Shown: in pieces, positions 20,823 to 28,241 of the stretch
How positions within the stretch are numbered: position 1 is the stretch's first letter
How the letters are laid out: each line of letters begins with the position of its first letter
Source: an uncultured Chloroflexota bacterium
Lineage (GTDB): Bacteria; Chloroflexota; Limnocylindria; Limnocylindrales; CSP1-4
Length of the DNA: 28,241 nt
Assembly: GCA_903930745.1 (NCBI GenBank)
Contig: CAIYZX010000579.1
Location: 1-28,241 of the forward strand
Direction of reading: 5' to 3'
The notes under the pieces: generated by a model
Database searches by the model: none
What the model was told of the DNA's origin: nothing
The model's input: the letters and a program-made list of their open reading frames with translations, nothing else
Made by a program: the position numbers and the translations under genes

Positions 20823-21959
20823 ATGCCCCATGGACACCTCGCCCGGAACGCCGGCCTGGTCGCGCTGCTCGCCATCGTGCTTGCAGCGCTCGCCGCCTCC
20901 TTCCGGTTCGCGCTCGTGTACCGGGTTCGCGCGGGCTTCCCCCGCCGCAACCCTCCAACGGCAACGCCGGATCTCGTGGGCCTTCCCTGGGTGAACGTCA
21001 TGATCCCGCGACCGGACGGTCCCCCGCTGCCCGGCTGGTGGATGCCGGCCCCGTCCGCGTCCGCGATGGGCTCTCTCACGGTGGCTGCCGCACCGGCCGT
21101 CGTGCTCGTGCACGGCTGGGAATCCGCCCGGGACAAGGTGCTGCCGCACGCGCTGGTGCTCAACGCCATCGGCATCTCCGTGCTCGCGTTCGACGTGCGC
21201 GGTCACGGCGAGAACCCGGAGGAGGCGCTACCGCTCTCCGTGGGCGAGTACGCAGCGGATACGCAGGCCGCGGTGCGCTGGCTTCGCAGCCGACCGTCGG
21301 GCGAGGTTGGACGCATCGGCATCGTCGGCCACTCCATGGGTGCCGCAGGCTCGCTGGTCGCCGCCGCGAGGCTCCCGGACGTGGCCGCCGTGGTCGCCAT
21401 CGCCGCACCCGCCGGCCCATCGCGCCTCACGCGCCAGACCTTCCGCCTCGTCAACCTGCCCATCCCGGACGTCGTCGCCTGGCCGCTGGCTTGGCTCACG
21501 ACACGCGTCTATCTCCGGCCACGCGGTCACACCATCGGTGCCGTCTCCGCCGGGCGGGCCGTCCGCGAGATTGGCGCCCCGGTCCTGCTGGTCCACGGCA
21601 CGGACGACGGCGTTGTGCCGGTGGAGGACGTGTTGCGCCTCGCCCGGGCCCGGCGCCGGGCCCTGCCCGCGGCGGTGACAGAGGTCCTGGTCATCGACGG
21701 GGGGCGCCACTCCTGGCTCTACGAGCTGCCCCCGTTCCGCGTGGGCGTCGCCCGCTTCCTCGCGCGCCATCTTGGCGGCCCGCTTGCCCCGGCCGTGGCC
21801 GGAGCCCTCGCCGAGACGGTCAGGGCCGTGCGCCCACCGGAGGCGGAGCGCCTGGCTGCCGTCGACGCGGAGCCCGGCGGCCTCTCGTCCCTCCTGGGCC
21901 TCTTCCGCACGCCCCGCACCCGCCCCGGGCGCGAGCCCGGAGGACCTCGTCCGTCATGA
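20823..21959 (+). CDS. Membrane-anchored alpha/beta hydrolase
   Basis: This 378-residue alpha/beta hydrolase has an N-terminal hydrophobic anchor (about 10-34). Its catalytic parts are the oxyanion region VLVHGWES (94-101), the nucleophile elbow GHSMG (169-173) with Ser171, the acid in HGTDDGVVP (258-266), and His296 in GGRHSW. The core resembles BAAT/dipeptidyl-peptidase-like or esterase members; the substrate is unknown. A Pro/Arg-rich C-terminal tail (about 340-378) follows the domain. The ATG at 20823 lacks a strong Shine-Dalgarno but places the anchor at the N-terminus and does not overlap the preceding gene. It overlaps the nitroreductase gene by four bases (ATGA). It would act at the outer face of the membrane beside the protease. 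Confidence 0.87.
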   Translation: MPHGHLARNAGLVALLAIVLAALAASFRFALVYRVRAGFPRRNPPTATPDLVGLPWVNVMIPRPDGPPLPGWWMPAPSASAMGSLTVAAAPAVVLVHGWESARDKVLPHALVLNAIGISVLAFDVRGHGENPEEALPLSVGEYAADTQAAVRWLRSRPSGEVGRIGIVGHSMGAAGSLVAAARLPDVAAVVAIAAPAGPSRLTRQTFRLVNLPIPDVVAWPLAWLTTRVYLRPRGHTIGAVSAGRAVREIGAPVLLVHGTDDGVVPVEDVLRLARARRRALPAAVTEVLVIDGGRHSWLYELPPFRVGVARFLARHLGGPLAPAVAGALAETVRAVRPPEAERLAAVDAEPGGLSSLLGLFRTPRTRPGREPGGPRPS

Positions 21960-22525
21960 CCGCATGGGATGCCGTCCACGCCAAGCGCGCCATCCGCCAG
22001 TTCGCAGACCGCCCCATCCACCAGGCGAACCTGGAGCTGATCCTGCGCGCGGGCGCCCGCGCCCACTCCTCCAAGAACCAGCAGCGCTGGGCATTCATCG
22101 TGGTGGAGGACCGCGCGCAGCTGGCAAGGCTCGCCACGCTGGGCGAGTGGTGCGGGCACATCGGCGGGGCGGCCACGGCGATCGCGCTCGTGACGCCGGA
22201 TCCGCTGGTCGAGGGAGCTCCCCTGTCCATCACCTGGGACCTGGGTGGCGCCGCCGCCCAGATGATGCTCGTGGCGTGGGAGATGGGGATCGGCTCGTGT
22301 CCGGCCACCGTCTACGACCACGCCCGCGCGAAGGAGCTGCTGGGCTACCCGGACGGGATGCACTGCGAGTTCATCCTCTCGTTCGGCTACCCAGCGGATC
22401 CCGGGAAGCTCACGCGTCCCAACCGTCCGGGTGGCCGCCAGCCGCTTGACGAGCTGGTCCACCGTGAGCGCTGGCAGACGCCGAAGGCCGGTGGGGCGGC
22501 AGAGGACGCGGCGCCGGACGGCTGA
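21956..22525 (+). CDS. Nitroreductase family FMN oxidoreductase
   Basis: This 189-residue nitroreductase-fold flavoprotein has RAIRQFADRPI (12-22), the FMN-phosphate-binding arginine segment, then HSSKNQQRWAFIVVED, the usual S..N.QPW region. A GIGSCPATVYDHAR segment and the LSFGYPA strand complete the fold. The length is normal for the small single-domain type, which works as a dimer with NAD(P)H. It could reduce nitro compounds, quinones or another flavin-accessible substrate. The ATG at 21956 overlaps the hydrolase stop by four bases, with GGAGGA ten bases upstream. The cluster of protease, hydrolase and nitroreductase does not point to one pathway that I know. Confidence 0.88.
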   Translation: MTAWDAVHAKRAIRQFADRPIHQANLELILRAGARAHSSKNQQRWAFIVVEDRAQLARLATLGEWCGHIGGAATAIALVTPDPLVEGAPLSITWDLGGAAAQMMLVAWEMGIGSCPATVYDHARAKELLGYPDGMHCEFILSFGYPADPGKLTRPNRPGGRQPLDELVHRERWQTPKAGGAAEDAAPDG

Positions 22526-22553
22526 CCGGCTCCGCCTCGAGCCCACGCGGTGG

Positions 22554-23825
22554 TCAGGGCAGCGGGTCGTCCAGCTCCACGTCCAGGACCTCCAGGGCGG
22601 CCTCGGCGGCGGCGATCCCGGGTGTCGGCGCCTCGGGCGCAGGCGCACCCTTCGCGAGGTACGACACGATCGCCGCGCCAAGCCCGATGTCGCGCCCCTC
22701 CTGCTCCGAGCGCAGCCACTTGTGCTCCAGCACGTCGCAGTACGCCTGCACCAGGTCCCGGTCCGGGCCGACGACGCCCGCGATGCGCGCCTGTGTTGGC
22801 CGGTACACCTCGCGCAGCCACCGGTCCGCGGCCACGTCGCCGTCCAGGGACGCCGCCTCCTCCCACTCGAGGTGGGCTCGGTGCTCCGCCAGGTCGTTGA
22901 GCAGGATGCGGGCCTGGCCCTCCAGCGCACGGAGGCGGGTCCGCCGCTCCAGCTCACGGGCGTGGTACCGGCGCGTGGTCACGTGCGTGCGCAGCCGGAC
23001 CTTCGAGGTGGAGCCCGCCACGGGGTCCACCTCGAGGTCCGCGGCGAACCCCAGGTCGTTGAGGCGGCGCAGGCGGGCCCGAATCGCCTGCCGGTCGCCC
23101 CGGACGACCTCCGGCTGGTCGTGGAGCTCCGCCCATACCGCCCCATAGCGCGTCCGCACGGACTCGGCAGCGGCGATTGCGGTGTCCATGTCCTCGTCGC
23201 GCCCCTGGTACGCGGCAAGGTCCGCGAGACCGAAGGCCACGTTCTCCACGAGGATGTCCAGGTCGTGCCTGCGCTGGCCGTCGGAGAGGGACGGGTGGAT
23301 CTCGGAGGTCTCCGCGTCCACGAGGTACGCGGAGATGCGGTCGCCGTCCCGGCGGAAGAGCGTGTTCGCCAGCGAGCAGTCCCCCCAGTAGACGCCGGCC
23401 CGGTGGAGATCCACGAGGAGGAGCGCCATGGCGTCCAGCAGGCGGTCGCGGTAGGCGGGCGTCACCTGCGGGAGACGCATGAGGAGGCGCCGGTACTGGA
23501 GGGAGTGCCGGAGGTACGCGGTGACCAGGATGGCGTCCCCTCCACCTGGCCGTTCCGCGAGGCCCAGGGCCCGGACGCTGGGCAGGCCCGCATCCTCCAG
23601 GTGCCGCAGGACGTCGTACTCGCGCTGCGCCACGTGGGCCGGCAGCTCCTTGAGCGCGTAGACGGAGCCGTCAACCACGAGGAACCGGACGAGATGCCGG
23701 GAGGGGCCCACGGGCAGCTCGCGGAACGTGGGGCCGGCGGCGTCCCACTCGGCGAGCGGGTTCTCCCAGGGCAGCTCGAGCAGCGTCGCGATCTCGTCGC
23801 GCAGGCGCAGGCGGGGAAAGACCAC
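22554..23825 (-). CDS. DUF4032 protein with kinase-like N-terminal domain
   Basis: This 423-residue protein has an N-terminal kinase-like fold. It has Lys59 in ALKEL, a helix-C Glu69, a catalytic loop GVYWGDCSLANTLF (144-157) with Asp149 and Asn154, and a metal Asp170 in LVDAET. The rest (about 215-400) is the DUF4032 region, including a long charged helical stretch. Families of this kind are known from Actinobacteria and related lineages as uncharacterised Ser/Thr- or LPS-kinase-like proteins. All key kinase residues are present, so phosphotransfer is plausible; the target is unknown. The GTG at 23825 has no Shine-Dalgarno but TAGCAT lies exactly six bases upstream, which suggests a leaderless message. 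It is convergent with the nitroreductase gene, 28 bases apart. Confidence 0.85.
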   Translation of the reverse strand: MVFPRLRLRDEIATLLELPWENPLAEWDAAGPTFRELPVGPSRHLVRFLVVDGSVYALKELPAHVAQREYDVLRHLEDAGLPSVRALGLAERPGGGDAILVTAYLRHSLQYRRLLMRLPQVTPAYRDRLLDAMALLLVDLHRAGVYWGDCSLANTLFRRDGDRISAYLVDAETSEIHPSLSDGQRRHDLDILVENVAFGLADLAAYQGRDEDMDTAIAAAESVRTRYGAVWAELHDQPEVVRGDRQAIRARLRRLNDLGFAADLEVDPVAGSTSKVRLRTHVTTRRYHARELERRTRLRALEGQARILLNDLAEHRAHLEWEEAASLDGDVAADRWLREVYRPTQARIAGVVGPDRDLVQAYCDVLEHKWLRSEQEGRDIGLGAAIVSYLAKGAPAPEAPTPGIAAAEAALEVLDVELDDPLP

Positions 23826-23831
23826 GCCCGG

Positions 23832-23837
23832 ATGCTA
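23832..23837 (-). promoter_or_regulatory. -10-like box TAGCAT, six bases before a GTG start
   Basis: On the minus strand TAGCAT is followed by CCGGGC and the GTG of the DUF4032 gene, with no ribosome binding site. The spacing equals that at 18384-18389 and 25979-25984. Confidence 0.45.
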
Positions 23838-23903
23838 GCGGGCGCGGTCGTCCACGGACGTCGCGCCTGGGTGCCGGCCGCGATCCGGCGCGGTTGTGAT
23901 GGT

Positions 23904-23955
23904 GGCGGGCCAGGCGGGCCAGGCGGGCTGGCGGGCCAGGCGGGCCAGGCGGGCC
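23904..23955. repeat. Minisatellite of GGCGGGCCA units
   Basis: The nine-base unit GGCGGGCCA is repeated head to tail at 23904, 23913, 23930 and 23939, with eight-base variants at 23922 and 23948. It lies in the 147-base gap between the DUF4032 and VOC-GNAT genes. Copy number is likely to vary among strains. Confidence 0.8.
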
Positions 23956-23972
23956 GGCGGCCCGCGCGATGG

Positions 23973-25127
23973 CTACGGGCGCTTGCGCAGGTACGCGGCG
24001 AGGTTCGCGTCGTAGCCCAACGACTCGAAGAGGCGCTTGGCGTCCGGCCGGTGGTGGCCCGCAGTGACCTCTATGAACGAGGCTCCCGATGCAACCGCCC
24101 GCTTCTCGGCCGCCTGCATCAGGAGTCGGCCGATGCCGCGCTCGCGCACACCCGGGTCCACCACGAGGGCCACGATGCGCCCGAAGCGCTCCGCGACCTC
24201 GAACCTCGGCAGGACGTGGTAGGCGATGAAGCCCACCACTTCGCCGCCGGCCTCGGCGGCGAGCACGCGAGACTCCGGCGTTGAGAAGATCTCGATCCGG
24301 GCTGCCAGGTCCGTGGCTCCAGCCGGATACCCCTCGTCCGTGAGCAGGGCGGCGAAGCGCCCGGCATCCTCGGCCGTGGCGTCGCGAACGGTTACAGAAG
24401 CGGCGTCGTTCATGACGGGATGGTACTCGCCTGCGGAGGGGCTGGGAGAGGGCCGGTTGCCGGTTGTAAGGATGACGTGCGGACCCGCCGGAGGGCAACC
24501 CGCCAGTAGGGCCTGGCGGCCCAGCGGGCCTTCCTCCAGGCCGCGACGGCCGGCACGGACGCCGCGGCCGGAGGCACGCGCGAGCCAGGCGTCCAGGTCC
24601 CCGCCCGCGGGGCGGAGGTAGATCGCGCACGGGCCCTCGCCATGTCGGGCGAGCGACGCCGCCACCCGGCCCTCCGTGGATGCCTCGAGCAGGACCATCA
24701 CGTCCGCGGGCAGCCCGGCGGTCCGGCGCACGAGCGTCCGGGCGCCAAGCTGCGGATCGACCGCAGGCGCCTCGAGGCCGCTCCGGCCCGGGGCCGCGTC
24801 CTCCAGCCAGGGCGACAGCTCCCCGGCCGCTCGCTCCAGCTCCACCGTGGACCAGCCGATGCCAACGAGCCGCACGGACGACTCCGCCAGGACCGCCCCG
24901 TCCACCGCCTCGGCACGGGTGTCCGCCACGGGCTCCAGCATCAGGCGGCCACCCGACAGCGGACGGTCCCCGGGGCCCTCGCGCTCCCAGGGCACCACGT
25001 GCAGCACCGCCGAGCCGAGGTCGAACGACCGGGAGCCGGCGAGTGGCGCGACCCCCAGCCGGCGCGCAAGGTCGGCGACCAGGACGTCCGGGTCCAGGGC
25101 CTGCCAGGTGAGACGCGCGACGTGCAC
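23973..25127 (-). CDS. VOC-like domain fused to a GNAT N-acetyltransferase
   Basis: One uninterrupted frame codes 384 residues. Residues about 1-220 have the repeated beta-alpha-beta pattern of the vicinal oxygen chelate fold. This includes an ARHGEGPCAIYLRP stretch that aligns with the GEG-HH segment of methylmalonyl-CoA epimerase-like proteins. The metal-binding histidines are replaced (Pro-Cys where His-His is expected), so this half probably does not bind metal. Residues about 239-384 are a GNAT acetyltransferase, with strand ALVVDPGVRERGIGRLLMQ (acetyl-CoA motif A) and a LFESLGY end. A Pro/Ser-rich linker joins them. The start is GTG at 25127, 14 bases after the preceding gene. An internal ATG at 24413 could begin a separate 146-residue GNAT but lacks a good ribosome site. 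I favour a fusion; two genes remain possible. Confidence 0.65.
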   Translation of the reverse strand: MHVARLTWQALDPDVLVADLARRLGVAPLAGSRSFDLGSAVLHVVPWEREGPGDRPLSGGRLMLEPVADTRAEAVDGAVLAESSVRLVGIGWSTVELERAAGELSPWLEDAAPGRSGLEAPAVDPQLGARTLVRRTAGLPADVMVLLEASTEGRVAASLARHGEGPCAIYLRPAGGDLDAWLARASGRGVRAGRRGLEEGPLGRQALLAGCPPAGPHVILTTGNRPSPSPSAGEYHPVMNDAASVTVRDATAEDAGRFAALLTDEGYPAGATDLAARIEIFSTPESRVLAAEAGGEVVGFIAYHVLPRFEVAERFGRIVALVVDPGVRERGIGRLLMQAAEKRAVASGASFIEVTAGHHRPDAKRLFESLGYDANLAAYLRKRP

Positions 25128-25141
25128 GGCAACGGGCCCGG

Positions 25142-25972
25142 CTAGTCCAGCAGCAGGTCTGGCGACTCGCCGACGCTTGCGAAGCCAAGGCGGTCGTAGA
25201 CGCGCAGTGCGGCAGCGTTGCCGGAGAAGACACCGAGGTAGACCGTGGCGGGCGTCCGCCCGCGACCCTCGGCCACCGCCTGGCGCGTGGCGAGGGCTGC
25301 AAGGCCCCGGCCACGGAACGCCTCGCGCGTGCCCACCGACGATACGTAGGTGAACCCGTCGAACGTCGTGGCCTTCGCGCAGGCGGCGGGCTCGCCGTCA
25401 ATCCTGACCAGCGAGAGCGAGATCCGCGCGTCGCCAAGCGAGCGGCGAAGGTCCGCAGCCAGCTCCTGGCGGCGGTCCGGCAGCGTGCCGAACGCCTCCA
25501 CGAGGATCCCGGCCATGGCGTCCGCGTCGACGTCCGGCATGGCGCTCGACGTCCTCACCGGCTCCACGGTGACACCGGGCGGGACCTCGGCCGCGACGAC
25601 CGGCCCGCACGCCGCCTCGTCGACCAGCACCATCACGTGTCCACCACCCACGTCGTGAAACCCCTCCGCCAGCAGACGGGCGACGAGATCGTGCGGCGAG
25701 CCGTGGACGGGCGACGGCCAGACGTGTGGCGCACGGCCCAGCGAGGCGAAGAGCGCCAGTGTCTCCACCATCCGGCGGTCGAACCCCATGCGGTCCTCCG
25801 GCCAGCGAACCGCCTGCAGGCGGTTCCAGAACGGCTCGTAGTCACGCTGGTCGTAGAGGAGCACTGCATGGCCGAGGTCGCGGACCTCGCGGCCCGGGAT
25901 GGCATGGGAGGCGGCCTCGTGGCGCTCGAGTGCGCTCATCATCGCCTCGGTGATCTGGACGCGGCGTGTCAC
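25142..25972 (-). CDS. GNAT family N-acetyltransferase with N-terminal extension
   Basis: This 276-residue protein has a GNAT domain (about 135-276) containing the acetyl-CoA-binding motif VGTREAFRGRGLAALATR (213-230) and the NAAALRVYDRLGF end (252-264). The first 130 residues resemble a second, degenerate GNAT half, as in tandem-GNAT proteins, but lack the glycine loop. The acceptor substrate is unknown. The GTG at 25972 has no Shine-Dalgarno but has TAGGGT six bases upstream, again consistent with leaderless transcription. It is followed after 14 bases by the VOC-GNAT gene, so the two acetyltransferases are probably co-expressed. It is soluble and cytoplasmic. Confidence 0.85.
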   Translation of the reverse strand: MTRRVQITEAMMSALERHEAASHAIPGREVRDLGHAVLLYDQRDYEPFWNRLQAVRWPEDRMGFDRRMVETLALFASLGRAPHVWPSPVHGSPHDLVARLLAEGFHDVGGGHVMVLVDEAACGPVVAAEVPPGVTVEPVRTSSAMPDVDADAMAGILVEAFGTLPDRRQELAADLRRSLGDARISLSLVRIDGEPAACAKATTFDGFTYVSSVGTREAFRGRGLAALATRQAVAEGRGRTPATVYLGVFSGNAAALRVYDRLGFASVGESPDLLLD

Positions 25973-25978
25973 TCGCGT

Positions 25979-25984
25979 ACCCTA
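25979..25984 (-). promoter_or_regulatory. -10-like box TAGGGT, six bases before a GTG start
   Basis: On the minus strand TAGGGT is followed by ACGCGA and then the GTG of the GNAT gene, with no ribosome binding site. It is the third example of the same six-base spacing in the window. Confidence 0.45.
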
Positions 25985-26015
25985 CCGCGCGCTGGCCGGC
26001 CCGTGTGCGGCCGGG

Positions 26016-27029
26016 CTACGGCCGGCGCGCCACGATGGCGGATGCCCCGGAGGGCAGGTCCACCAGCTCCGGCACGGAGATCCCCGCGTCGTGGAACCAG
26101 CCGAGGGCCTCCGATCGCGTCACGAGGCGCGTTCCCTGGAGCATCTCGTCAAGCTGGACGCCGGCCAGCAGCTCCGAGTGGCGCGTTCGAAGCTCGTCGG
26201 GGTCTGACGGCAGGTACCAGTCCAAGGCCACGAGCCAGCCCCCGGGCTCCACGGCCGCCCAACCGGACGCGAGCGAGGCGACCGGGTCCGGGAGCTGGTG
26301 CAGCGCGTACTGGAAGTAGGCAAGCCGGCACTCCACCGCGTGACCCACGGCGGTCATGTTGCCGAGGTCGATGGCGATCCGGTCGCCCAGGGCCGCCGCG
26401 GCCACGTTGGCCCGGGCGCGCTCCACGGAGTCCGGCTCGAACTCCACGCCGGTCAGCTGCGTGCCGGGGAAGCGGCGAGCCATGGCGATCAGCCAGCGGC
26501 CGCCGCCGCAGTGGACGTCCAGGATTCTGCTGCCGGGCTGGAGGTCCGCGACCAGCTGGGGCACGGCCGGAAGGAGCTCCTGGAAGAAGACGCCGATGTC
26601 CTGGAGCGTCAGCCGCTCGATGGCCTCGCGATAGCGGTCCGGCCGGTAGCGCTGGGGCTCGCCGGTCCGCATCACGTCCAGGAGCCCGGCGAAGTCCAGG
26701 CTGCCAACAGCGGCATGGAGGATCTGTCCCCCGAGATACTCCGCGCGGTCCGCGTCCAACAGGATCTGCGCGGTCTCCGGGTCCACGCGGATCCTCCCGT
26801 CATCGCCGGACTCCACGAGGTCGTGGGCATCGGCACCCCAGGCCCACCGGCCCACCAGCTCCGGCCGGGTCCCGGTCCGCCGGGCAAGCTCCTCGGCGGT
26901 GAGGCCGTTGCGGCCCGCTTCGCCCAGGCGGGCGAAGAAGCCAAGCTCCAGGCCCGCGTACACGTACCAGGTGCGGAAGAAGCCACCAAGACTGGCGACC
27001 AGGTCGTCGAAGCGGTCGTCGAGGTGCAT
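26016..27029 (-). CDS. SAM-dependent methyltransferase with N-terminal winged-helix domain
   Basis: This 337-residue class I methyltransferase has residues about 1-90 forming a helical, winged-helix-like dimerisation domain (LTAEELARRTGTRPELV). Residues about 150-337 carry the Rossmann methyltransferase fold. Motif I is ILDVHCGGGRWL (169-180), with acidic residue Glu196 in VEFEPDS and motif II in a PGGWLVALDW strand. This layout is common among small-molecule O- and C-methyltransferases. The substrate is unknown, and no biosynthetic genes beside it give a clue. The ATG at 27029 begins the family-like N-terminus; the frame is open to 27101 but the extra part is not helical. CACAAT five bases upstream resembles a -10 box, so it may be leaderless. 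It is divergent from the EamA transporter. Confidence 0.87.
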   Translation of the reverse strand: MHLDDRFDDLVASLGGFFRTWYVYAGLELGFFARLGEAGRNGLTAEELARRTGTRPELVGRWAWGADAHDLVESGDDGRIRVDPETAQILLDADRAEYLGGQILHAAVGSLDFAGLLDVMRTGEPQRYRPDRYREAIERLTLQDIGVFFQELLPAVPQLVADLQPGSRILDVHCGGGRWLIAMARRFPGTQLTGVEFEPDSVERARANVAAAALGDRIAIDLGNMTAVGHAVECRLAYFQYALHQLPDPVASLASGWAAVEPGGWLVALDWYLPSDPDELRTRHSELLAGVQLDEMLQGTRLVTRSEALGWFHDAGISVPELVDLPSGASAIVARRP

Positions 27030-27168
27030 GCCGCATTGTGGCACGGGGTCGACGAAGCGCAGTTGGCGATGGGGGTGCCACGGGGTTGCGAGTCGGAGCA
27101 CACGGCGCGCGGCGGAGCGGCAGTGCCCATCGGGACACGCGAGCCCGTTGACTGGACCACCTCGCCGG

Positions 27169-27200
27169 CACAGGCCGCGGCACAGGCCGCGGCACAGGCT
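27169..27200. repeat. Tandem 12-base repeat in the EamA promoter region
   Basis: CACAGGCCGCGG occurs at 27169-27180 and 27181-27192, followed by a partial copy (27193-27200). It lies between TTGACT (27148-27153) and TACACT (27202-27207), upstream of the EamA gene. The 48-base distance is too long for one promoter as it stands. Confidence 0.65.
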
Positions 27201-27243
27201 CTACACTCCGCCGATCCGAACCGTCACCGGAGCACGCGACCCC

Positions 27244-28167
27244 ATGCGATCCAGCGCCAGCCCCCTCGCCGTCTGGGGTGGCCTGGTCACCATCTACCTG
27301 GTGTGGGGCTCCACGTACCTCGGGATCGCGGTGGCCGTGGAGTCCATGCCCCCGTTCACGATGGGCGGCATCCGGTTCGTGGTCGCAGGTGCGCTGCTCG
27401 CGGGCGTGATCGCCTGGCGGGAGCGCCGAACCATCGTGCGCCCGACGGCGCGCCAGCTCCGTGACGCCGCCGTCGTCGCCGCCTGCCTCATGGGCGGCGG
27501 CATGGGGCTCGTGTCCTGGGGCGAGGGCCACGGCGTGCCCTCCGGGGTGGCCGCCCTCCTGATCGGTCTCATGCCCATGTGGCTCGCCATCTTCTCGCGC
27601 GTGCTTCTCGGCGAGCGGCTGGCGCCCGTGGTCGGCATCGGCATCGGCGTCGGCATCGCCGGCGTCGCCATCCTCACCTGGCCCGTGGGCAACACCCAGG
27701 CGCTCAGAGCGGATGGGCTGGCCGCGCTCATCGCCTCGCCGATGTGCTGGTCGCTGGGCACGGTGTACGCCGCCCGCAAGGCGGACCTCCCCAGGCCGGC
27801 GCTCTTCTCCACCGGGCTCCAGATGTTCCTGGGCGGCCTCTTCCTGCTGCTCCTCGGCGCAGTCACGGGCGAGCTGGCCGGCTGGGATCCGGCCACCGTG
27901 ACGGGACGCTCCGTGGCCGCGCTTGTCTACCTCATCCTCGTGGGCAGCATGGTTGGCTACACGGCATACCAGTGGCTTCTGACGGTGGCACCGCTGCCGC
28001 GGATCTCCACCTATGCCTACGTAAACCCCGTCGTCGCGGTCATCCTTGGTGCCGTGATCCTCGCGGAGCCGTTCACCCCGCGCGAGGCGGTGGCCTCGGT
28101 GGTCATCGTCGCAGCGGTGGCGCTGATCGTGACGGCCCGGGGGCGGAGCAGGGCGGCAGACCGCTGA
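27244..28167 (+). CDS. EamA/DMT-superfamily transporter
   Basis: This 307-residue membrane protein has about ten hydrophobic segments arranged as two EamA repeats (about 10-145 and 155-300). Typical features are the N-terminal VWGSTYLGIAV segment (20-30), FTMGGIRFVVAGA, and in the second half YTAYQWLLTVAPL and YVNPVVAVILGAVILAEP. The EPFTPREAVAS end of the last repeat is common in YdcZ/RhaT-like exporters of amino acids or metabolites. The substrate is unknown. The ATG at 27244 has GGAG about nine bases upstream. It is divergent from the methyltransferase and followed by a GC-rich hairpin. Confidence 0.9.
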   Translation: MRSSASPLAVWGGLVTIYLVWGSTYLGIAVAVESMPPFTMGGIRFVVAGALLAGVIAWRERRTIVRPTARQLRDAAVVAACLMGGGMGLVSWGEGHGVPSGVAALLIGLMPMWLAIFSRVLLGERLAPVVGIGIGVGIAGVAILTWPVGNTQALRADGLAALIASPMCWSLGTVYAARKADLPRPALFSTGLQMFLGGLFLLLLGAVTGELAGWDPATVTGRSVAALVYLILVGSMVGYTAYQWLLTVAPLPRISTYAYVNPVVAVILGAVILAEPFTPREAVASVVIVAAVALIVTARGRSRAADR

Positions 28168-28168
28168 G

Positions 28169-28191
28169 GCCCGCGGGTGATCCCAGCGGGC
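28169..28191 (+). terminator. Hairpin just after the EamA stop
   Basis: GCCCGCGGG (28169-28177) pairs with CCC-A-GCGGGC (28182-28191) across a TGAT loop, a nine-bp stem with one bulged A. There is no T-tract. Its position directly after the stop supports a terminator role. Confidence 0.5.
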
Positions 28192-28241
28192 TCACCGTGG
28201 ACGGCGGGGCGGAGCGCCCGGCCGGCACCTGCAGGCATCAG

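Noticed and set aside
1..28241. Mobile elements, CRISPR arrays or prophage genes
   Set aside because: No transposase, integrase, terminal inverted repeats or regularly spaced repeats were seen; the base composition looks even along the window.

Overview
The window is very GC-rich DNA (by eye around 70%) with short gaps, many GTG starts and many 1 to 4 base gene overlaps. I see 29 protein-coding genes, nearly all assignable to a family. I see no rRNA, tRNA, CRISPR array, insertion sequence or prophage gene. The gene set suggests a free-living, high-GC, B12-using heterotroph: a DUF2419/Qng1 queuosine-salvage enzyme, an ECF vitamin-type transporter, an acyl-CoA mutase, a DUF4032 kinase-like protein and a CarH-type B12 domain. 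Chloroflexota (Thermomicrobia or Limnocylindria-like) fits best, with Actinobacteria as the alternative. This is inference, because no marker gene is present.

Layout. (1) 3-3310, minus strand: ribokinase, DinB-fold protein, solo B3/B4 domain protein, dienelactone-hydrolase-like enzyme and a small acidic protein, read as one operon. (2) 3462-5702, plus strand: Qng1 (queuosine 5'-phosphate hydrolase) followed 3 bases later by an MFS transporter. (3) 5724-12264, minus strand: an eight-gene cluster with an ECF S-component, a small membrane protein, two ECF ATPases, EcfT, two paralogous uridine-phosphorylase-family enzymes and a cytochrome P450. (4) 12583-14835, plus strand: two overlapping SUMF1-fold genes, then a stand-alone CarH-type cobalamin-binding protein. 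(5) 14837-19840, minus strand: an acyl-CoA mutase large subunit with isobutyryl-type substrate residues, a lipoprotein, a J-domain protein, a FliG-like solo domain and a homocysteine methyltransferase. (6) 20000-22525, plus strand: a membrane-anchored trypsin-like protease, an alpha/beta hydrolase and a nitroreductase. (7) 22554-27029, minus strand: a DUF4032 kinase-like protein, a VOC-GNAT fusion, a second GNAT and a methyltransferase. (8) 27244-28167, plus strand: an EamA transporter.

How they work together. The most coherent and least familiar unit is region 3. An ECF importer is coupled by 12-base spacing and 4-base overlaps to two nucleoside phosphorylases with different base-pocket residues, and then to a P450. 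The simplest reading is uptake of a nucleoside-like compound, phosphorolytic release of its base, and oxidation of the product. The S-component is preceded by a strongly structured leader, and a 14-bp hairpin divides the S-component part from the ATPase/EcfT part. Next to it, Qng1 with an MFS transporter and a divergent PfkB kinase looks like modified-nucleoside salvage. Several minus-strand genes have a TANNNT box exactly six bases before a GTG start and no Shine-Dalgarno, which suggests leaderless transcription.
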